From the NCBI RefSeq assembly GCF_000021325.1, contig NC_011365.1:2260001-2324000 (forward strand): a DNA stretch of 64,000 nucleotides, given 5' to 3'. This DNA is from Gluconacetobacter diazotrophicus PA1 5. Its GTDB lineage: Bacteria > Pseudomonadota > Alphaproteobacteria > Acetobacterales > Acetobacteraceae. The notes under the pieces are model-generated. The model ran no database searches, was not told the DNA's origin, and saw only the letters and a list, made by a program, of their open reading frames with translations. The translations under genes were made by a program, and so were the position numbers. This document shows positions 41,141-51,276 of the stretch, piece by piece; the stretch's first letter is position 1, and each line of letters opens with the position of its first letter.

Positions 41141-43279
41141 ATGTTCAATTACTACCGCAAGGAAATCGAGTGGGGCGGCCGTCCGCTGGTGCTGGAAACG
41201 GGCAAGATCGCCCGCCAGGCCGACGGCGCCGTGGTCGTGACCTATGGCGACACGGTCGTGCTGTGCACCGCCGTCGGCGCCCGCAGCGTCAAGCCGGGCC
41301 AGGATTTCTTCCCGCTGACCGTCAACTACCAGGAAAAGGCCTTCGCGGCCGGCAAGATCCCGGGTGGGTTCTTCAAGCGCGAGGGCCGTCCGTCCGAGAT
41401 CGAGGTCCTGAATTCCCGCCTGATCGACCGTCCGATCCGCCCCCTGTTCCCCGAGAACTTCCGCAACGAGGTGCAGGTCGTCGCCACGGTGCTGAGCCAC
41501 GACCTGGAGAACGATCCCGCGATCGCGGCGCTGATCGGCTGCTCGGCCGCGCTGACGCTGTCGGGCATCCCGTTCTTCGGTCCGGTGGCGGCCTGCCGCG
41601 TCGGTTACGCGGACGGGGCCTATATCCTGAACCCGACCCTGCCCGAAATGAAGGAAAGCGCGCTGGACCTGGTCGTCGCCGGTACGTCCGAAGGCGTGCT
41701 GATGGTCGAGTCCGAGGCGAGCGAACTGAGCGAAGACGTCATGCTGGGCGCCGTGACCTTCGGGCATGAAGCGTTCCAGGCCGTCATCGACGCCATCATC
41801 TCGCTGGCCGAGCATGCGGCCAAGGCACCGTGGGACCTGGCCGAGCCGTCGGCCGAGGAAATCGCGCTGAAGCAGCGGATCGACACGCTGGGCCGCGCCG
41901 CGATCGCCGAGGCGTATCAGGAGCGCGTGAAGCAGCAGCGCTACAAGAAGGTCGGCGCCGCCAAGGAAGCCGTGCTGGCGGCCCTGGCCACCGAAGGGCT
42001 GGACGTCACCGCGGCCAAGCCGATCCTGAAGGATCTGGAAGCCGACGTGGTGCGCAGCGCGGTGCTGGATACCGGCTACCGCATTGACGGCCGCGACCTG
42101 AAGACGGTCCGCCCGATCGTCTCCGAGGTCGGCATCCTGCCGCGCGCCCATGGTTCGGCCCTGTTCACCCGTGGCGAGACCCAGGCCCTGGTCGTCGCCA
42201 CCCTGGGCACCGCCCAGGACGAGCAGGTGATCGACGCGCTGGAAGGCGAATACCGCACCAACTTCATGCTGCACTACAACTTCCCCCCCTATTCGGTGGG
42301 TGAATGCGGCCGCATGGGCTCGCCCGGCCGGCGCGAGATCGGGCATGGCAAGCTGGCCTGGCGCGCGATCCATCCGCTGCTGCCCGGCAAGGACACCTTC
42401 CCGTACACGATGCGCATCGTGTCCGAGATCACCGAGAGCAACGGATCGTCCTCGATGGCCACGGTCTGCGGCACCTCGCTGGCGCTGATGGATGCGGGCG
42501 TGCCGCTGAAGCGTCCGGTGGCGGGCATCGCCATGGGCCTGATCAAGGAAGATCGCGGCTTCGCCGTGCTGTCCGACATCCTGGGTGACGAGGATCACCT
42601 GGGCGACATGGACTTCAAGGTCGCGGGCACCGAATCCGGCATCACCGCGCTGCAGATGGACATCAAGATCACGTCCATCACGCCCGAGATCATGAAGATC
42701 GCCCTGGGCCAGGCGCGCGACGGCCGCCTGCACATCCTGGGCGAGATGTCCAAGGCGCTGACCGAAGGCCGTTCGGACGTGTCCTCCACCGCGCCGAAGA
42801 TCACCACGATCTCGGTGCCGAAGGAAAAGATCCGTGACGTGATCGGCCAGGGCGGCAAGGTGATCCGCGAGATCGTTGAATATTCGGGTGCCAAGATCGA
42901 TATCAACGATGACGGCACGATCATGATCGCGGCCTCGTCCGAAGATCAGGCCACCCGCGCGATCGAACGGATCCGCGGCATCGTGGCTGAGCCCGAGCTG
43001 GGCGCGATCTACACCGGCAAGGTGGTCAAGACCGCCGATTTCGGTGCGTTCGTGAACTTCCTGGGCGCGCGCGACGGCCTGGTCCATATCTCGGAACTGG
43101 CGCAGGGCCGGGTGGCGAAGACCACGGACGTCGTCAACCAGGGCGACGTGGTGAAGGTCAAGGTCCTGGGCTTCGACGATCGCGGCAAGGTCAAGCTGTC
43201 GATGCGGGTCGTCGACCAGCAGACCGGCGCGGACATCACCGAGTCCGTCGGCGAGCGCCCGGGCCGTCCGGCACGCTGA
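41141..43279 (+). CDS. pnp: Polyribonucleotide nucleotidyltransferase (PNPase)
   Basis: This 712-residue phosphorolytic 3'-5' exoribonuclease is a core of the degradosome. It has two RNase PH-like domains (starting [20 protein letters not shown] and [20 protein letters not shown]), the catalytic-core block [16 protein letters not shown], a KH domain ([20 protein letters not shown], about residues 565-620) and an S1 domain ([20 protein letters not shown], about 620-690). Length is normal. It has its own leader after rpsO. Confidence 0.98.
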   Translation: MFNYYRKEIEWGGRPLVLETGKIARQADGAVVVTYGDTVVLCTAVGARSVKPGQDFFPLTVNYQEKAFAAGKIPGGFFKREGRPSEIEVLNSRLIDRPIRPLFPENFRNEVQVVATVLSHDLENDPAIAALIGCSAALTLSGIPFFGPVAACRVGYADGAYILNPTLPEMKESALDLVVAGTSEGVLMVESEASELSEDVMLGAVTFGHEAFQAVIDAIISLAEHAAKAPWDLAEPSAEEIALKQRIDTLGRAAIAEAYQERVKQQRYKKVGAAKEAVLAALATEGLDVTAAKPILKDLEADVVRSAVLDTGYRIDGRDLKTVRPIVSEVGILPRAHGSALFTRGETQALVVATLGTAQDEQVIDALEGEYRTNFMLHYNFPPYSVGECGRMGSPGRREIGHGKLAWRAIHPLLPGKDTFPYTMRIVSEITESNGSSSMATVCGTSLALMDAGVPLKRPVAGIAMGLIKEDRGFAVLSDILGDEDHLGDMDFKVAGTESGITALQMDIKITSITPEIMKIALGQARDGRLHILGEMSKALTEGRSDVSSTAPKITTISVPKEKIRDVIGQGGKVIREIVEYSGAKIDINDDGTIMIAASSEDQATRAIERIRGIVAEPELGAIYTGKVVKTADFGAFVNFLGARDGLVHISELAQGRVAKTTDVVNQGDVVKVKVLGFDDRGKVKLSMRVVDQQTGADITESVGERPGRPAR

Positions 43280-43404
43280 GGCCGGGCGCCAAGGCCGGGT
43301 GGCGGCGCGGGGCCCGGGTTCCGCACCGCCGCTTCCCGCCCGTCCGGGCGGGGCACACGCAGTAAAGTCCCGGCCCAGCGGGCCGGGGCGATGACGATAG
43401 GGTG

Positions 43405-44826
43405 ATGATGAAGGCGATCAATGCGATCCGCATGGGCGGGGTGGATGTCCTGCCGCTGATCGAAGGTGGAAAGGGCGTGTCGGTTTCGACCGGCATATCG
43501 TCCGGACATTGGGCGGCGGCAGGTGGCGCCGGCACCGTGTCGATCGTCAACGCCGATTCGTACGACGAACAGGGTCGTCCGGTTCCGCAGGTCTATCACG
43601 GCCGGACCCGGCGGGAACGGCACGAGGAACTGATCCGCTACGCCATCCGGGGCGGCGTCGCCCAGGCCCGCATCGCCCACGACCTTTCGGGTGGCCGGGG
43701 CCGCGTCCACGCCAACATCCTGTGGGAAATGGGCGGGGCCGAGGACGTGATCACCGGCGTGCTGGAAGAAGCACCCGGCCTGATCCACGGCCTGACCTGC
43801 GGGGCGGGCATGCCCTATCGCCTGTCGGGCATCGCGATGCGGTTCGGCATCCATTATTATCCCATCGTGTCGTCCGCCCGGGCCTTCAATGCCCTGTGGA
43901 AGCGCTCGTTCCACAAGAGCGCCGACCTGCTGGGCGGCGTGGTGTACGAGGACCCGTGGCGGGCCGGCGGCCATAACGGCCTGTCGAACACCGAGGACCC
44001 GGGCAGCCCCGAGGACCCGTTTCCGCGCGTCCTGGCGCTGCGCAAGCTGATGCGCACCTTCGGCCTGGACGACACCCCGATCATCATGGCCGGCGGCGTA
44101 TGGTGGCTGGAGGAATGGCAGGACTGGATCGACAGTCCCGAACTGGGGCCGATCGCCTTCCAGTTCGGCACCCGCCCGCTGCTGACGCAGGAAAGCCCGA
44201 TCCCCGACGCGTGGAAGCGCAAGCTGCTGACGCTGAAGAAGGGCGACGTGTTCCTGAACCGGTTCTCGCCCACCGGCTTCTATTCCTCGGCGGTGAACAA
44301 CCCGTTCCTGCGGGAACTGCAGGGGCGGTCGGAACGCCAGGTCGCCTATTCCACCGAACCGGTGGGCGAGCATACCGCGTCCTACGGCGTGGGCGCCCGC
44401 GCCCGGCAGGTCTTCATGACCGAGGCCGACCGCGAGCATGTCCGCCTGTGGGAACTGGAAGGCTATACCGAGGCGATGCGCACGCCGGATTCCACCCTGA
44501 TCTTCGTCACGAAGGACAAGGCGCAGGAAATCCTGACCGACCAGGTGGACTGCATGGGCTGCCTGTCGGAATGCCGCTTCTCGAACTGGAGCCAGCGGGG
44601 CCCGAACTATACCAACGGCCACAAGGCCGATCCGCGTTCCTTCTGCATCCAGAAGACGCTGCAGGCCGTCGCCCATGCCCACGGGGACACGGGCGATGCG
44701 GCGATGGACAACAACCTGATGTTCGGTGGCACGAACGCGTGGCGGTTCGGAACCGATCCGTTCTATGCCAACGGGTTCGTGCCGACGGTGGGGCAACTGG
44801 TGGACCGGATTCTCACCGGCCGCTGA
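43405..44826 (+). CDS. Nitronate monooxygenase/NPD-family flavin oxidoreductase
   Basis: This protein of about 473 residues has a 2-nitropropane-dioxygenase-like TIM barrel: GGKGVSVSTGISSGHWAAAG near the start, HANILWEMGG, PIIMAGGVWWLEEW and IAFQFGTRPLLTQES (flavin phosphate region). The family binds FMN and oxidises nitronates or reduces related substrates. A C-terminal extension carries C383-x2-C386-x3-C390 (CMGCLSEC) and Cys414, which could hold a metal or iron-sulfur cluster; short nitronate monooxygenases lack this. Start: the run GTG-ATG-ATG at 43402-43410; I took the first ATG. Substrate unknown. Confidence 0.78.
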   Translation: MMKAINAIRMGGVDVLPLIEGGKGVSVSTGISSGHWAAAGGAGTVSIVNADSYDEQGRPVPQVYHGRTRRERHEELIRYAIRGGVAQARIAHDLSGGRGRVHANILWEMGGAEDVITGVLEEAPGLIHGLTCGAGMPYRLSGIAMRFGIHYYPIVSSARAFNALWKRSFHKSADLLGGVVYEDPWRAGGHNGLSNTEDPGSPEDPFPRVLALRKLMRTFGLDDTPIIMAGGVWWLEEWQDWIDSPELGPIAFQFGTRPLLTQESPIPDAWKRKLLTLKKGDVFLNRFSPTGFYSSAVNNPFLRELQGRSERQVAYSTEPVGEHTASYGVGARARQVFMTEADREHVRLWELEGYTEAMRTPDSTLIFVTKDKAQEILTDQVDCMGCLSECRFSNWSQRGPNYTNGHKADPRSFCIQKTLQAVAHAHGDTGDAAMDNNLMFGGTNAWRFGTDPFYANGFVPTVGQLVDRILTGR

Positions 44827-44891
44827 GGGAAGGCGAAGGTCGGGCCTTCCCCGAACCCGGCGAGGGCAAAACCCTGCCCTCGCCCCCCGGT

Positions 44892-45821
44892 TCAGGCGAA
44901 CCGGATATCCAGCGACCGCAGATAGGTCTGCAGCCCGGCATCCTGGATCGGCATCAGGAACGCCTCTTCGTCGCTTTCATTGTAATGGGCGTGCCACAGG
45001 CCCGGCGGGGTGATGAAGGCCATGCCCGACTGCCAGTCCTGGCGGATCGGGTTGATGATCTGGCCCTGCGCGTCCAGTGCTTCCCCGATCAGCGTGTAGC
45101 AGCCGTCGGGGCAGGACACGATATAGTCCAGCGCCACCGACTGGTGCCGATGGGGCTTCTGCACCGATTGCGCGGGCAGCAGGCCGAACATCGTCCAGAT
45201 GACATGGGTGATGGTGCGCGTGGCGGGGAACCGGGCATTGCCCAGCAGGACGGATACGCGGCTGCGCGACCGGGCCTCGGGGCTGGCGGCGACGGCGCGC
45301 AGTTCGTCCATCGTCCGTTCGGCCGGATACAGCGTGGGCTCGAACCGCGCCTGGTCCGGGCGTACGCCCAGGTAGGCCAGCAACGGCGCGTCATGCACCA
45401 GGTACAGCGTCGCGTCGTCACTGGCGGCGTGCGCATAGTCCGTGCCGCCGGGCAGGGCGACGATGTCGCCGCGCTGCCAGTCGACCGACGGCAGGTGCCC
45501 GGCATCCGGCACCGTGCGCCCCGCCCCGCGAACGACGTAGAAGACCTGCGACGTTGCGGCGATCTCCGGGCGCAGCGTGTCGCCGGCATCAATCCGCACG
45601 AAGGCGGCGCACAGTCCGGGCGACGTCGCCGGCCCGGGGCAGCGCAATTGTTCGGACAGGTCCAGCGGGATGACCCGGCTGGGTCCCTCGGCCCAGGTTT
45701 CGGGCCCCCAGGACATGAAGGGCAGCCGGGGCGTCAGCCCGGGCCGGATCGGGTTCGCCGCGCGGCTGTATTCAAACCATTCGGCATCGCGCGTGACGGG
45801 CATGGTGGCACGGTCGAGCAT
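44892..45821 (-). CDS. Gentisate-dioxygenase-like two-cupin protein
   Basis: This 309-residue bicupin resembles gentisate 1,2-dioxygenase/1-hydroxy-2-naphthoate dioxygenase proteins. The N-terminal cupin (about residues 65-135, FYVVRGAGRTVPDAG...) lacks the HxH metal motif. The C-terminal cupin has PHRHQSVALDYI and GLWHAHYN, giving three His ligands for iron. Ring-cleaving gentisate dioxygenase normally uses the N-terminal cupin, so the substrate may differ. ATG 45821 has GAGGAA nearby (strong); upstream in-frame ATGs are less likely. Divergent from a LysR gene 146 bp away, its probable regulator. Confidence 0.75.
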   Translation of the reverse strand: MLDRATMPVTRDAEWFEYSRAANPIRPGLTPRLPFMSWGPETWAEGPSRVIPLDLSEQLRCPGPATSPGLCAAFVRIDAGDTLRPEIAATSQVFYVVRGAGRTVPDAGHLPSVDWQRGDIVALPGGTDYAHAASDDATLYLVHDAPLLAYLGVRPDQARFEPTLYPAERTMDELRAVAASPEARSRSRVSVLLGNARFPATRTITHVIWTMFGLLPAQSVQKPHRHQSVALDYIVSCPDGCYTLIGEALDAQGQIINPIRQDWQSGMAFITPPGLWHAHYNESDEEAFLMPIQDAGLQTYLRSLDIRFA

Positions 45822-45967
45822 CTGCGTTCCTCTTCTCTTTGCCATCCGGTTCTGTGATTTGCCGGACTGGACGCGGACTGTAGGGTACGGGCTCCGCCAG
45901 GCGGAACGGCCGGTTCGGGAAAAGAGTTTTGCGCGGTCCGGCACGCGGCGCAGAGACAGGAGGGGAT

Positions 45968-46894
45968 GTGGACTACGTGACCTGCCTGCGCGTGCTGGTC
46001 GCCACCGCCGACGGCGGCAGCCTGTCGCGGGCGGCGGGGGTGCTGCATATGACCGTCTCCTCGGTGTCGCGGGCGATCACCGTGCTGGAACAGGACCTGG
46101 GCGCCGCCGTCTTCAACCGTTCGACCCGGGGATTGCACCTGACGGAAATCGGCGGCCGGTTCCTGGCCCGGGCGCGCGACATCCTGGCCGAACTGGATGA
46201 TGCCCGGGCCGAGGCCGCGTCGCTGAACGCCGCCCCCCGGGGCCGCCTGCGGGTGCTGGCCTCGCCATCGGTCGGCCGGGCGGTGATCGCGCCGCTGCTG
46301 CCGGGGTTCCTGAAGGCCTATCCCGATATCGACCTCGACCTGCGCAGCGGGCCGGCCGGCGGGGACCTGTCGCACATCCTGATCGAAAGCGGGGCGGATA
46401 TCGCGGTCGTCACCGGGCGGCCGCCGGATTCCGGCCTGCTGTTCCGGCCGGTGCTGACGGGATCATGGTGGCTGATGGCGCCGCCGGGGCGGGTGCCTGC
46501 CGATGCCGGGCCCGATGACCTGTCCGGCTTGCCCTGCCTGGCCCCGTCGGGCCAGGAGGCGGAATGGCGCTGCCATCGTGGCGGCCGGACGGTCGTCCTG
46601 CCCACGACAGGGCGGATTACGGCGGATTCGCCGGACATGCTGCGCGCCCTGGCGGCCGCCGGGGCCGGGCTGGCGCTGCTGCCGGACTGGATGTTCCTGC
46701 ATGCCGCGCCGGGCGAGGCAGGGTTGGAGCGGGTTCTGGCCGACTGGCGCATCACGCCGGCCGCGGATGAATCCTGCGACCTGTCGGCGCTCTATCCCCG
46801 CAAGAAGGTGGTGCCGCCCAAGACCCGGGCCTTCGTGACCGCGCTGGGCGCCGCCGGCCGGGCCTTCGATGCGCGGATGATCTGTCTTAAATGA
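45968..46894 (+). CDS. LysR-family transcriptional regulator
   Basis: This 308-residue regulator has an HTH (DYVTCLRVLVATADGGSLSR, MTVSSVSRAITVLEQDLG, STRGLHLTEIG) and an effector domain (GRLRVLASPSVGRAVIAPLL). GTG 45968 is preceded by AGGAGGGG and is a better start than anything upstream. It is divergent from the cupin dioxygenase gene, the classic LysR layout, so it likely controls that gene in response to an aromatic acid. Its 3' end overlaps the next convergent gene by 8 bases. Confidence 0.88.
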   Translation: MDYVTCLRVLVATADGGSLSRAAGVLHMTVSSVSRAITVLEQDLGAAVFNRSTRGLHLTEIGGRFLARARDILAELDDARAEAASLNAAPRGRLRVLASPSVGRAVIAPLLPGFLKAYPDIDLDLRSGPAGGDLSHILIESGADIAVVTGRPPDSGLLFRPVLTGSWWLMAPPGRVPADAGPDDLSGLPCLAPSGQEAEWRCHRGGRTVVLPTTGRITADSPDMLRALAAAGAGLALLPDWMFLHAAPGEAGLERVLADWRITPAADESCDLSALYPRKKVVPPKTRAFVTALGAAGRAFDARMICLK

Positions 46895-48761
46895 TATTCC
46901 GCAGGACGATCCGGACGTGTTTTTCACCATGTGCCGTGCTGATGGCGAAGTCCAGCGTGCTTCCGGTCGGCCCTGTCAGAAGCGACCAGATATCTTCGGG
47001 CCGCAACGACGCGGCGGTGTGGCCATTGAGGGTATCGACGGTGTCTCCCACATGGATGCCGGCGGTATCGGCCGGGCCACCAGCATACACGACCGATACC
47101 GTCCATGCGTGTCCGTCTTCCGTCAGGCGCAGCCCTGCCCGGTTGAAAACATCCTTTTTGCCGTAAAGATGGTTGGGTTCCAGGATGATGCGCTGACGTG
47201 CATAGTCGAATGTCAGGTTGAACTGTCTGAGAATACCCAGGCCGATATTGCCCGATACGTCGCGGTTGGCATCAAACCCTGAATGCTGAAGGGAAATTCG
47301 TGTGACTGGGTCGTGGACGTCCGCGACGGGGCGTCCGTCCGGTCCGTCGAAGGCCACGGTGTGGACGCGCCTGCGGGCCCAGACCCCGTGCGTCGTGCTG
47401 ACGGCCGATCCCGAATAGGGAAGGTTCGCCTGGTAGCGTTCTGCAAGATGATAGCGTCGGGCGAAGGGAGCGATCAGCAGCAGCGATCCGTTATCACCCG
47501 TATCGACCGCGAATCGCCCGGCTATACCGTCTATGGATCCGAAAATTTCCGGTTGATTATCCTGAAAATGAAAGGGCACGATCATCCCGCCGCCACGATG
47601 GACAAAACGATCAGGTTTCGTAAGTGTCATGACCTGTCGGTCGAAGTCGAAATGGACAACGAACCTCTGCAATGTCTCCAGCCCGATGAGCATGCGGTCC
47701 GGGTGATTCCTTTCGAACGCATATGTATGAAAGCCGGGGCGGTTCATGACGGCACCCCCGATCGACAGTGTTGCGAGCCTGCCCAGGCTCGTCGTCGAAA
47801 ATCCTTCTCCGCCACCTGACATTTTCAAATGTCCTGTCGTGTCGGCATGCAGTGCCGCAACAATGGAAGGCTGCAGAAGCAGGCTTCCTCCGCTGTCGAA
47901 CTCGGCTTCCGCGTTCAGCGTCCCGTTCAGGGTCACTGGTACGATGATCCGGTTGTCCGCGGTCAGGCGGAACGGAACGTCGATCCTGTCCATGCCTTCC
48001 GGCATCGCGATGTCCGATCGGGGGCGTCGGGGTATGGAATAACAGTCGTCCGGAACGGACGGATTGATGTCCACCCGATCGATTGTCGTCACGCTGTCGA
48101 ATGTCGGATCGGACCCGTCGCCGACCCGGATGGAAAATGGAATCGTCAGGCCCGATACGCGGCGATAGTCGCCATAGGTCGTGACCACTCGGTCCTCGGC
48201 CTGCTGTTCGTCGATGCGGTACAGCAGGTGGGTCGTCCCGTCTATCCAGGCATCGAATGTCCGCCCACCCTCGGGCGTGGCGGTTATGACGTCATATGCA
48301 TGCCCGTTCTCGGATCGGGTGCCGGTGCGGGCGATCGTCGCGGGGTGGCGATCAGGGTACCACCATGCCTGTGCGACGCGGAAGGCCTCGCTTTCGGCAT
48401 CCAGGATGGCGTCTGTGTCCCCCAGCGTGTACGCGATCCCGCTGCGGGGCATGATCCAGGGCGTGACGCCGTCGAATCCCAGCCCACGCGGCGTGGGAAA
48501 GGCCGATGTCAATGTCACGGTGCGCCCCGTCATGACATCATCCTCGCGGCTGCCCGGCACGTCCATGCCGCCCGAACGGGTCGTCGTGCGGTAAGCGAGT
48601 GTCCTGACGCCGTCCCAGCGATCGCCGCCCGACGCGGCCTTCATCTGCCGCAGGATGCCGATGGCGGGGTCGCTGGTGTCCAACGGGTCCGACGCGATCG
48701 CGATCGGCGTTGAAAACGCGACGGACAGCAGGATGGCGGCAGGAAGGGAATATCGGATCAT
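46887..48761 (-). CDS. Exported retropepsin-like aspartic protease with PDZ domain
   Basis: This protein of about 624 residues has a signal peptide (MIRYSLPAAILLSVAFST...) and an N-terminal lipoprotein-localisation-like region. Two pepsin-type segments follow, one with DSGG (AEFDSGGSLLLQ, Asp about 289) and one with DTGD (FAVDTGDNGSLLL, Asp about 420), and a C-terminal PDZ domain (VVYAGGPADTAGIHVGDTVD, about 530-620). The two aspartates could form one active site within one chain. ATG 48761 was chosen for the signal peptide; ATG 48812 is possible. It sits in a locally lower-GC stretch and follows the AraC gene, so it may be its target. Substrate unknown. Confidence 0.7.
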   Translation of the reverse strand: MIRYSLPAAILLSVAFSTPIAIASDPLDTSDPAIGILRQMKAASGGDRWDGVRTLAYRTTTRSGGMDVPGSREDDVMTGRTVTLTSAFPTPRGLGFDGVTPWIMPRSGIAYTLGDTDAILDAESEAFRVAQAWWYPDRHPATIARTGTRSENGHAYDVITATPEGGRTFDAWIDGTTHLLYRIDEQQAEDRVVTTYGDYRRVSGLTIPFSIRVGDGSDPTFDSVTTIDRVDINPSVPDDCYSIPRRPRSDIAMPEGMDRIDVPFRLTADNRIIVPVTLNGTLNAEAEFDSGGSLLLQPSIVAALHADTTGHLKMSGGGEGFSTTSLGRLATLSIGGAVMNRPGFHTYAFERNHPDRMLIGLETLQRFVVHFDFDRQVMTLTKPDRFVHRGGGMIVPFHFQDNQPEIFGSIDGIAGRFAVDTGDNGSLLLIAPFARRYHLAERYQANLPYSGSAVSTTHGVWARRRVHTVAFDGPDGRPVADVHDPVTRISLQHSGFDANRDVSGNIGLGILRQFNLTFDYARQRIILEPNHLYGKKDVFNRAGLRLTEDGHAWTVSVVYAGGPADTAGIHVGDTVDTLNGHTAASLRPEDIWSLLTGPTGSTLDFAISTAHGEKHVRIVLRNII

Positions 48762-48836
48762 GGGGCGCAGATAACGCGATCCGCGGGCAGGCGTCTTGAA
48801 CAGGACAAACATTCCACCGGCCCGCGTGCGCGACGG

Positions 48837-49652
48837 TCAGAACATTCGGTCCCCGCGCAATCTACCGGGCGATTGTCCCGTCGACGCCTTGACCAGACGG
48901 GTCATATGGCTCTGGTCACTGAAACCGGCCAGGTCGGCGACATCCGCCAGGCCGGACTCGCCGTCGTGCAGAAGGGACAAGGCCACTCCGACGCGCAGCC
49001 GGCGCATGTAGCGGCCGATGCTACAGCCGAATATGGTGCGAAAGGCGCGCGCCAGATGAATGGGATGCACGTTCGCCAGGGCGGCGAGTTCCCGCATCGA
49101 GGTCTGGCGGCCCGGATGGGCGTGAAGATAATCCCTGACGGCCAGAAGCCATTTCGCGCCGCGCGCGTCGGCCTGAACCGATAGACAGGCGTGATCCAGT
49201 ATGTCGGATACGATGCTTTCCGTTTCGCATGCGTCCTTTGTGGACTTGTCGCGGATGGCACGGGCAAGCCGCATGCCCAGTCCGACAATGCCCGGATCAT
49301 GGCGATCCATGGCGTCGCTGAACAATCCTGTTCCCTGCCGGTAATGATCGAGCGCGTGTGCGGCGATTTCGATAGTCAGGATCCGTGTGGGAGATGGTGC
49401 GTGCCGGTCGGCGTGATGCTCGCCCGGCGGGTGAACGATCAGCATGCCGGGGGTCGCCGTGCGGGCGCGCTGCCCGAAAACTTCCTGATAGCCGCCACTC
49501 AGGACAAGACACAGGCTGGCCAGTTCGTGATCGTGCCGGGCGATCCGCAGCGAGGGGGCATAAAGACTGTCCGAGACGACGAAATCCGACAGGACCACCT
49601 GCCGGCGTCGTGCGTCGTGCAGGTTGCCTGCACCGCGTGATGTGCTGCCCAT
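48837..49652 (-). CDS. AraC-family transcriptional regulator
   Basis: This 271-residue regulator has an N-terminal cupin-like sensor part (LRIARHDHELASLCLVLSGG, HPPGEHHADRH) and a C-terminal AraC double HTH (MRELAALANVHPIHLARAFR, then FSDQSHMTRLVKASTGQSPG). ATG 49652 has AAGGA 7 bases upstream. It lies 75 bp upstream of the protease gene on the same strand, suggesting regulation or an operon. About 97 bp separate it from rdgB. Confidence 0.86.
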   Translation of the reverse strand: MGSTSRGAGNLHDARRRQVVLSDFVVSDSLYAPSLRIARHDHELASLCLVLSGGYQEVFGQRARTATPGMLIVHPPGEHHADRHAPSPTRILTIEIAAHALDHYRQGTGLFSDAMDRHDPGIVGLGMRLARAIRDKSTKDACETESIVSDILDHACLSVQADARGAKWLLAVRDYLHAHPGRQTSMRELAALANVHPIHLARAFRTIFGCSIGRYMRRLRVGVALSLLHDGESGLADVADLAGFSDQSHMTRLVKASTGQSPGRLRGDRMF

Positions 49653-49749
49653 CGGATGTCCTTCAATGAGGCTCGGCGTGCCGTATCGAACCGGGTGCGG
49701 TCGCGCGTGCCGGCGGGACGATCCCGCCGGGGGTACGGTGGATGCGTAT

Positions 49750-50367
49750 TCAGTCCCCGGGCAGGCAGGCGTCACGGAACAGGGCGAAGGCCCGGGCGCG
49801 GTGGCTGATGGTGTTTTTCTCGGCCTCGGGCATTTCGGCGAAGGTCCGGTCGCGGCCCTCGGGGGTGAAGACCGGGTCGTAGCCGTGGCCGTGGGTGCCC
49901 CGCGGCGGCCAGGTGATCCGGCCGTCGATCCGGCCCTCGAAGCTGCGGATCGTGCCGTCGGGCCAGGCCAGGCACAGCACCGAGACGAACCAGGCCGACC
50001 GGTCGGGATCGTCGCCGATGCCCTCGTGGATACGGGCCATGGCGCCCGGAAAATCCTTCTCCGGTCCGGCCCAGCGGGCGGAATAGATCCCGGGCGCGCC
50101 GCCCAGGGCCGCGACGCACAGGCCGGAATCATCCGCCAGCGCCGGCAGGCCGCTGGCCTGCGCCGCGGCATGGGCCTTCAGGGCCGCATTGCCGACGAAG
50201 GTCTCGGCGGTTTCCTCGGGTTCGGGCAGGCCGAGCTGGCCGGCCGAGAGGACGGTGATGCCGTATCCGTCCAGCAGGGCGGAAAATTCCACCAGCTTTC
50301 CCGCATTGTGGCTGGCCAGGACCAGCCGGTCGCCGCGCGCCAGGCGGCGTGTCGCCTGCCCGCTCAC
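49750..50367 (-). CDS. rdgB: dITP/XTP pyrophosphatase
   Basis: This 205-residue house-cleaning enzyme hydrolyses non-canonical purine triphosphates such as dITP and XTP. Conserved motifs: [18 protein letters not shown], the active-site [24 protein letters not shown] and [12 protein letters not shown], and the closing [11 protein letters not shown]. It overlaps rph by ATGA, a pairing common in proteobacteria. Confidence 0.97.
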   Translation of the reverse strand: MSGQATRRLARGDRLVLASHNAGKLVEFSALLDGYGITVLSAGQLGLPEPEETAETFVGNAALKAHAAAQASGLPALADDSGLCVAALGGAPGIYSARWAGPEKDFPGAMARIHEGIGDDPDRSAWFVSVLCLAWPDGTIRSFEGRIDGRITWPPRGTHGHGYDPVFTPEGRDRTFAEMPEAEKNTISHRARAFALFRDACLPGD

Positions 50368-51110
50368 GGTGCGGTCCGCGCGGTCAGGGCGGCGTCCACG
50401 GCCTGGCGCTGGGCGATGAAAAGCTGCGCGGTGCCGGTTCGCGCCAGACGCAGCAGCGTGTCGAACTGGTCCTGCGCGAACGGGGCGTGTTCGGCGGTCG
50501 CCTGGATTTCGACGATGCCGCCGGTTTCGGTCAGCACGAAGTTGGCGTCGGCGGCGGCGGCGCTGTCCTCGTCATAATCCAGGTCCAGCACCGCGCCGGC
50601 CCCGGTCAGGCCGCAGGATACGGCGGCGACCTGCGCCGTCAGCGGCAGGCGGGCCAGCACGCGGTTGCGCACCAGGGTTTCCAGCGCCAGGCGCAATGCG
50701 ACCCAGGCGCCGGTGATCGACGCGCAGCGGGTACCGCCATCGGCGTTCAGCACGTCGCAATCGACGGTGATCGACATCTCGCCCAGCGCCTCCAGATCGA
50801 CGACGGCACGCAGCGAGCGGCCGATCAGGCGCTGGATTTCCTGGGTGCGGCCCGACTGCTTGCCCTTCGCGGCCTCGCGGCCGCCACGGGTATGGGTGGC
50901 GCGGGGCAGCATGCCGTATTCGGCCGTCACCCAGCCCTTGCCCTGGCCGCGCAGGAACGGCGGCACCCGGCTTTCGACGGTGGCGGCGCACAGCACCTCG
51001 GTCCCGCCCATGCGGATCAGGGCCGAACCCTCGGCATGGTGGGCGAAGCCCGGTTCGATGGAAATGGCGCGCAGCGCATCAGGTGCGCGGCCCGAGGGGC
51101 GGGTGGTCAT
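50364..51110 (-). CDS. rph: Ribonuclease PH
   Basis: This 248-residue phosphorolytic exonuclease trims tRNA 3' ends. Motifs: [91 protein letters not shown] and [23 protein letters not shown] 51110 gives the standard start; the frame runs 81 bases further upstream without similarity. It is divergent from hrcA. Confidence 0.97.
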   Translation of the reverse strand: MTTRPSGRAPDALRAISIEPGFAHHAEGSALIRMGGTEVLCAATVESRVPPFLRGQGKGWVTAEYGMLPRATHTRGGREAAKGKQSGRTQEIQRLIGRSLRAVVDLEALGEMSITVDCDVLNADGGTRCASITGAWVALRLALETLVRNRVLARLPLTAQVAAVSCGLTGAGAVLDLDYDEDSAAAADANFVLTETGGIVEIQATAEHAPFAQDQFDTLLRLARTGTAQLFIAQRQAVDAALTARTAP

Positions 51111-51276
51111 GAAGGCGGTACTCCGATCGGCAGGCCGAGGGGCCGGGCATAGCCCGAGCGGGGAACGGATTTCCAGTCCCGTGCTTGTCATGGCCCGCTT
51201 CCGGTTCCAGATTTAGGCTGGTCGTTTTTTCGGGCTGGCGTTTCCTGGCCGGTCGAACAGGGAGGAACCAAGGCCG

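Noticed and set aside
51111-51276. CIRCE operator in the rph-hrcA intergenic region
   Set aside because: I looked for TTAGCACTC-N9-GAGTGCTAA or a close variant and did not find one.
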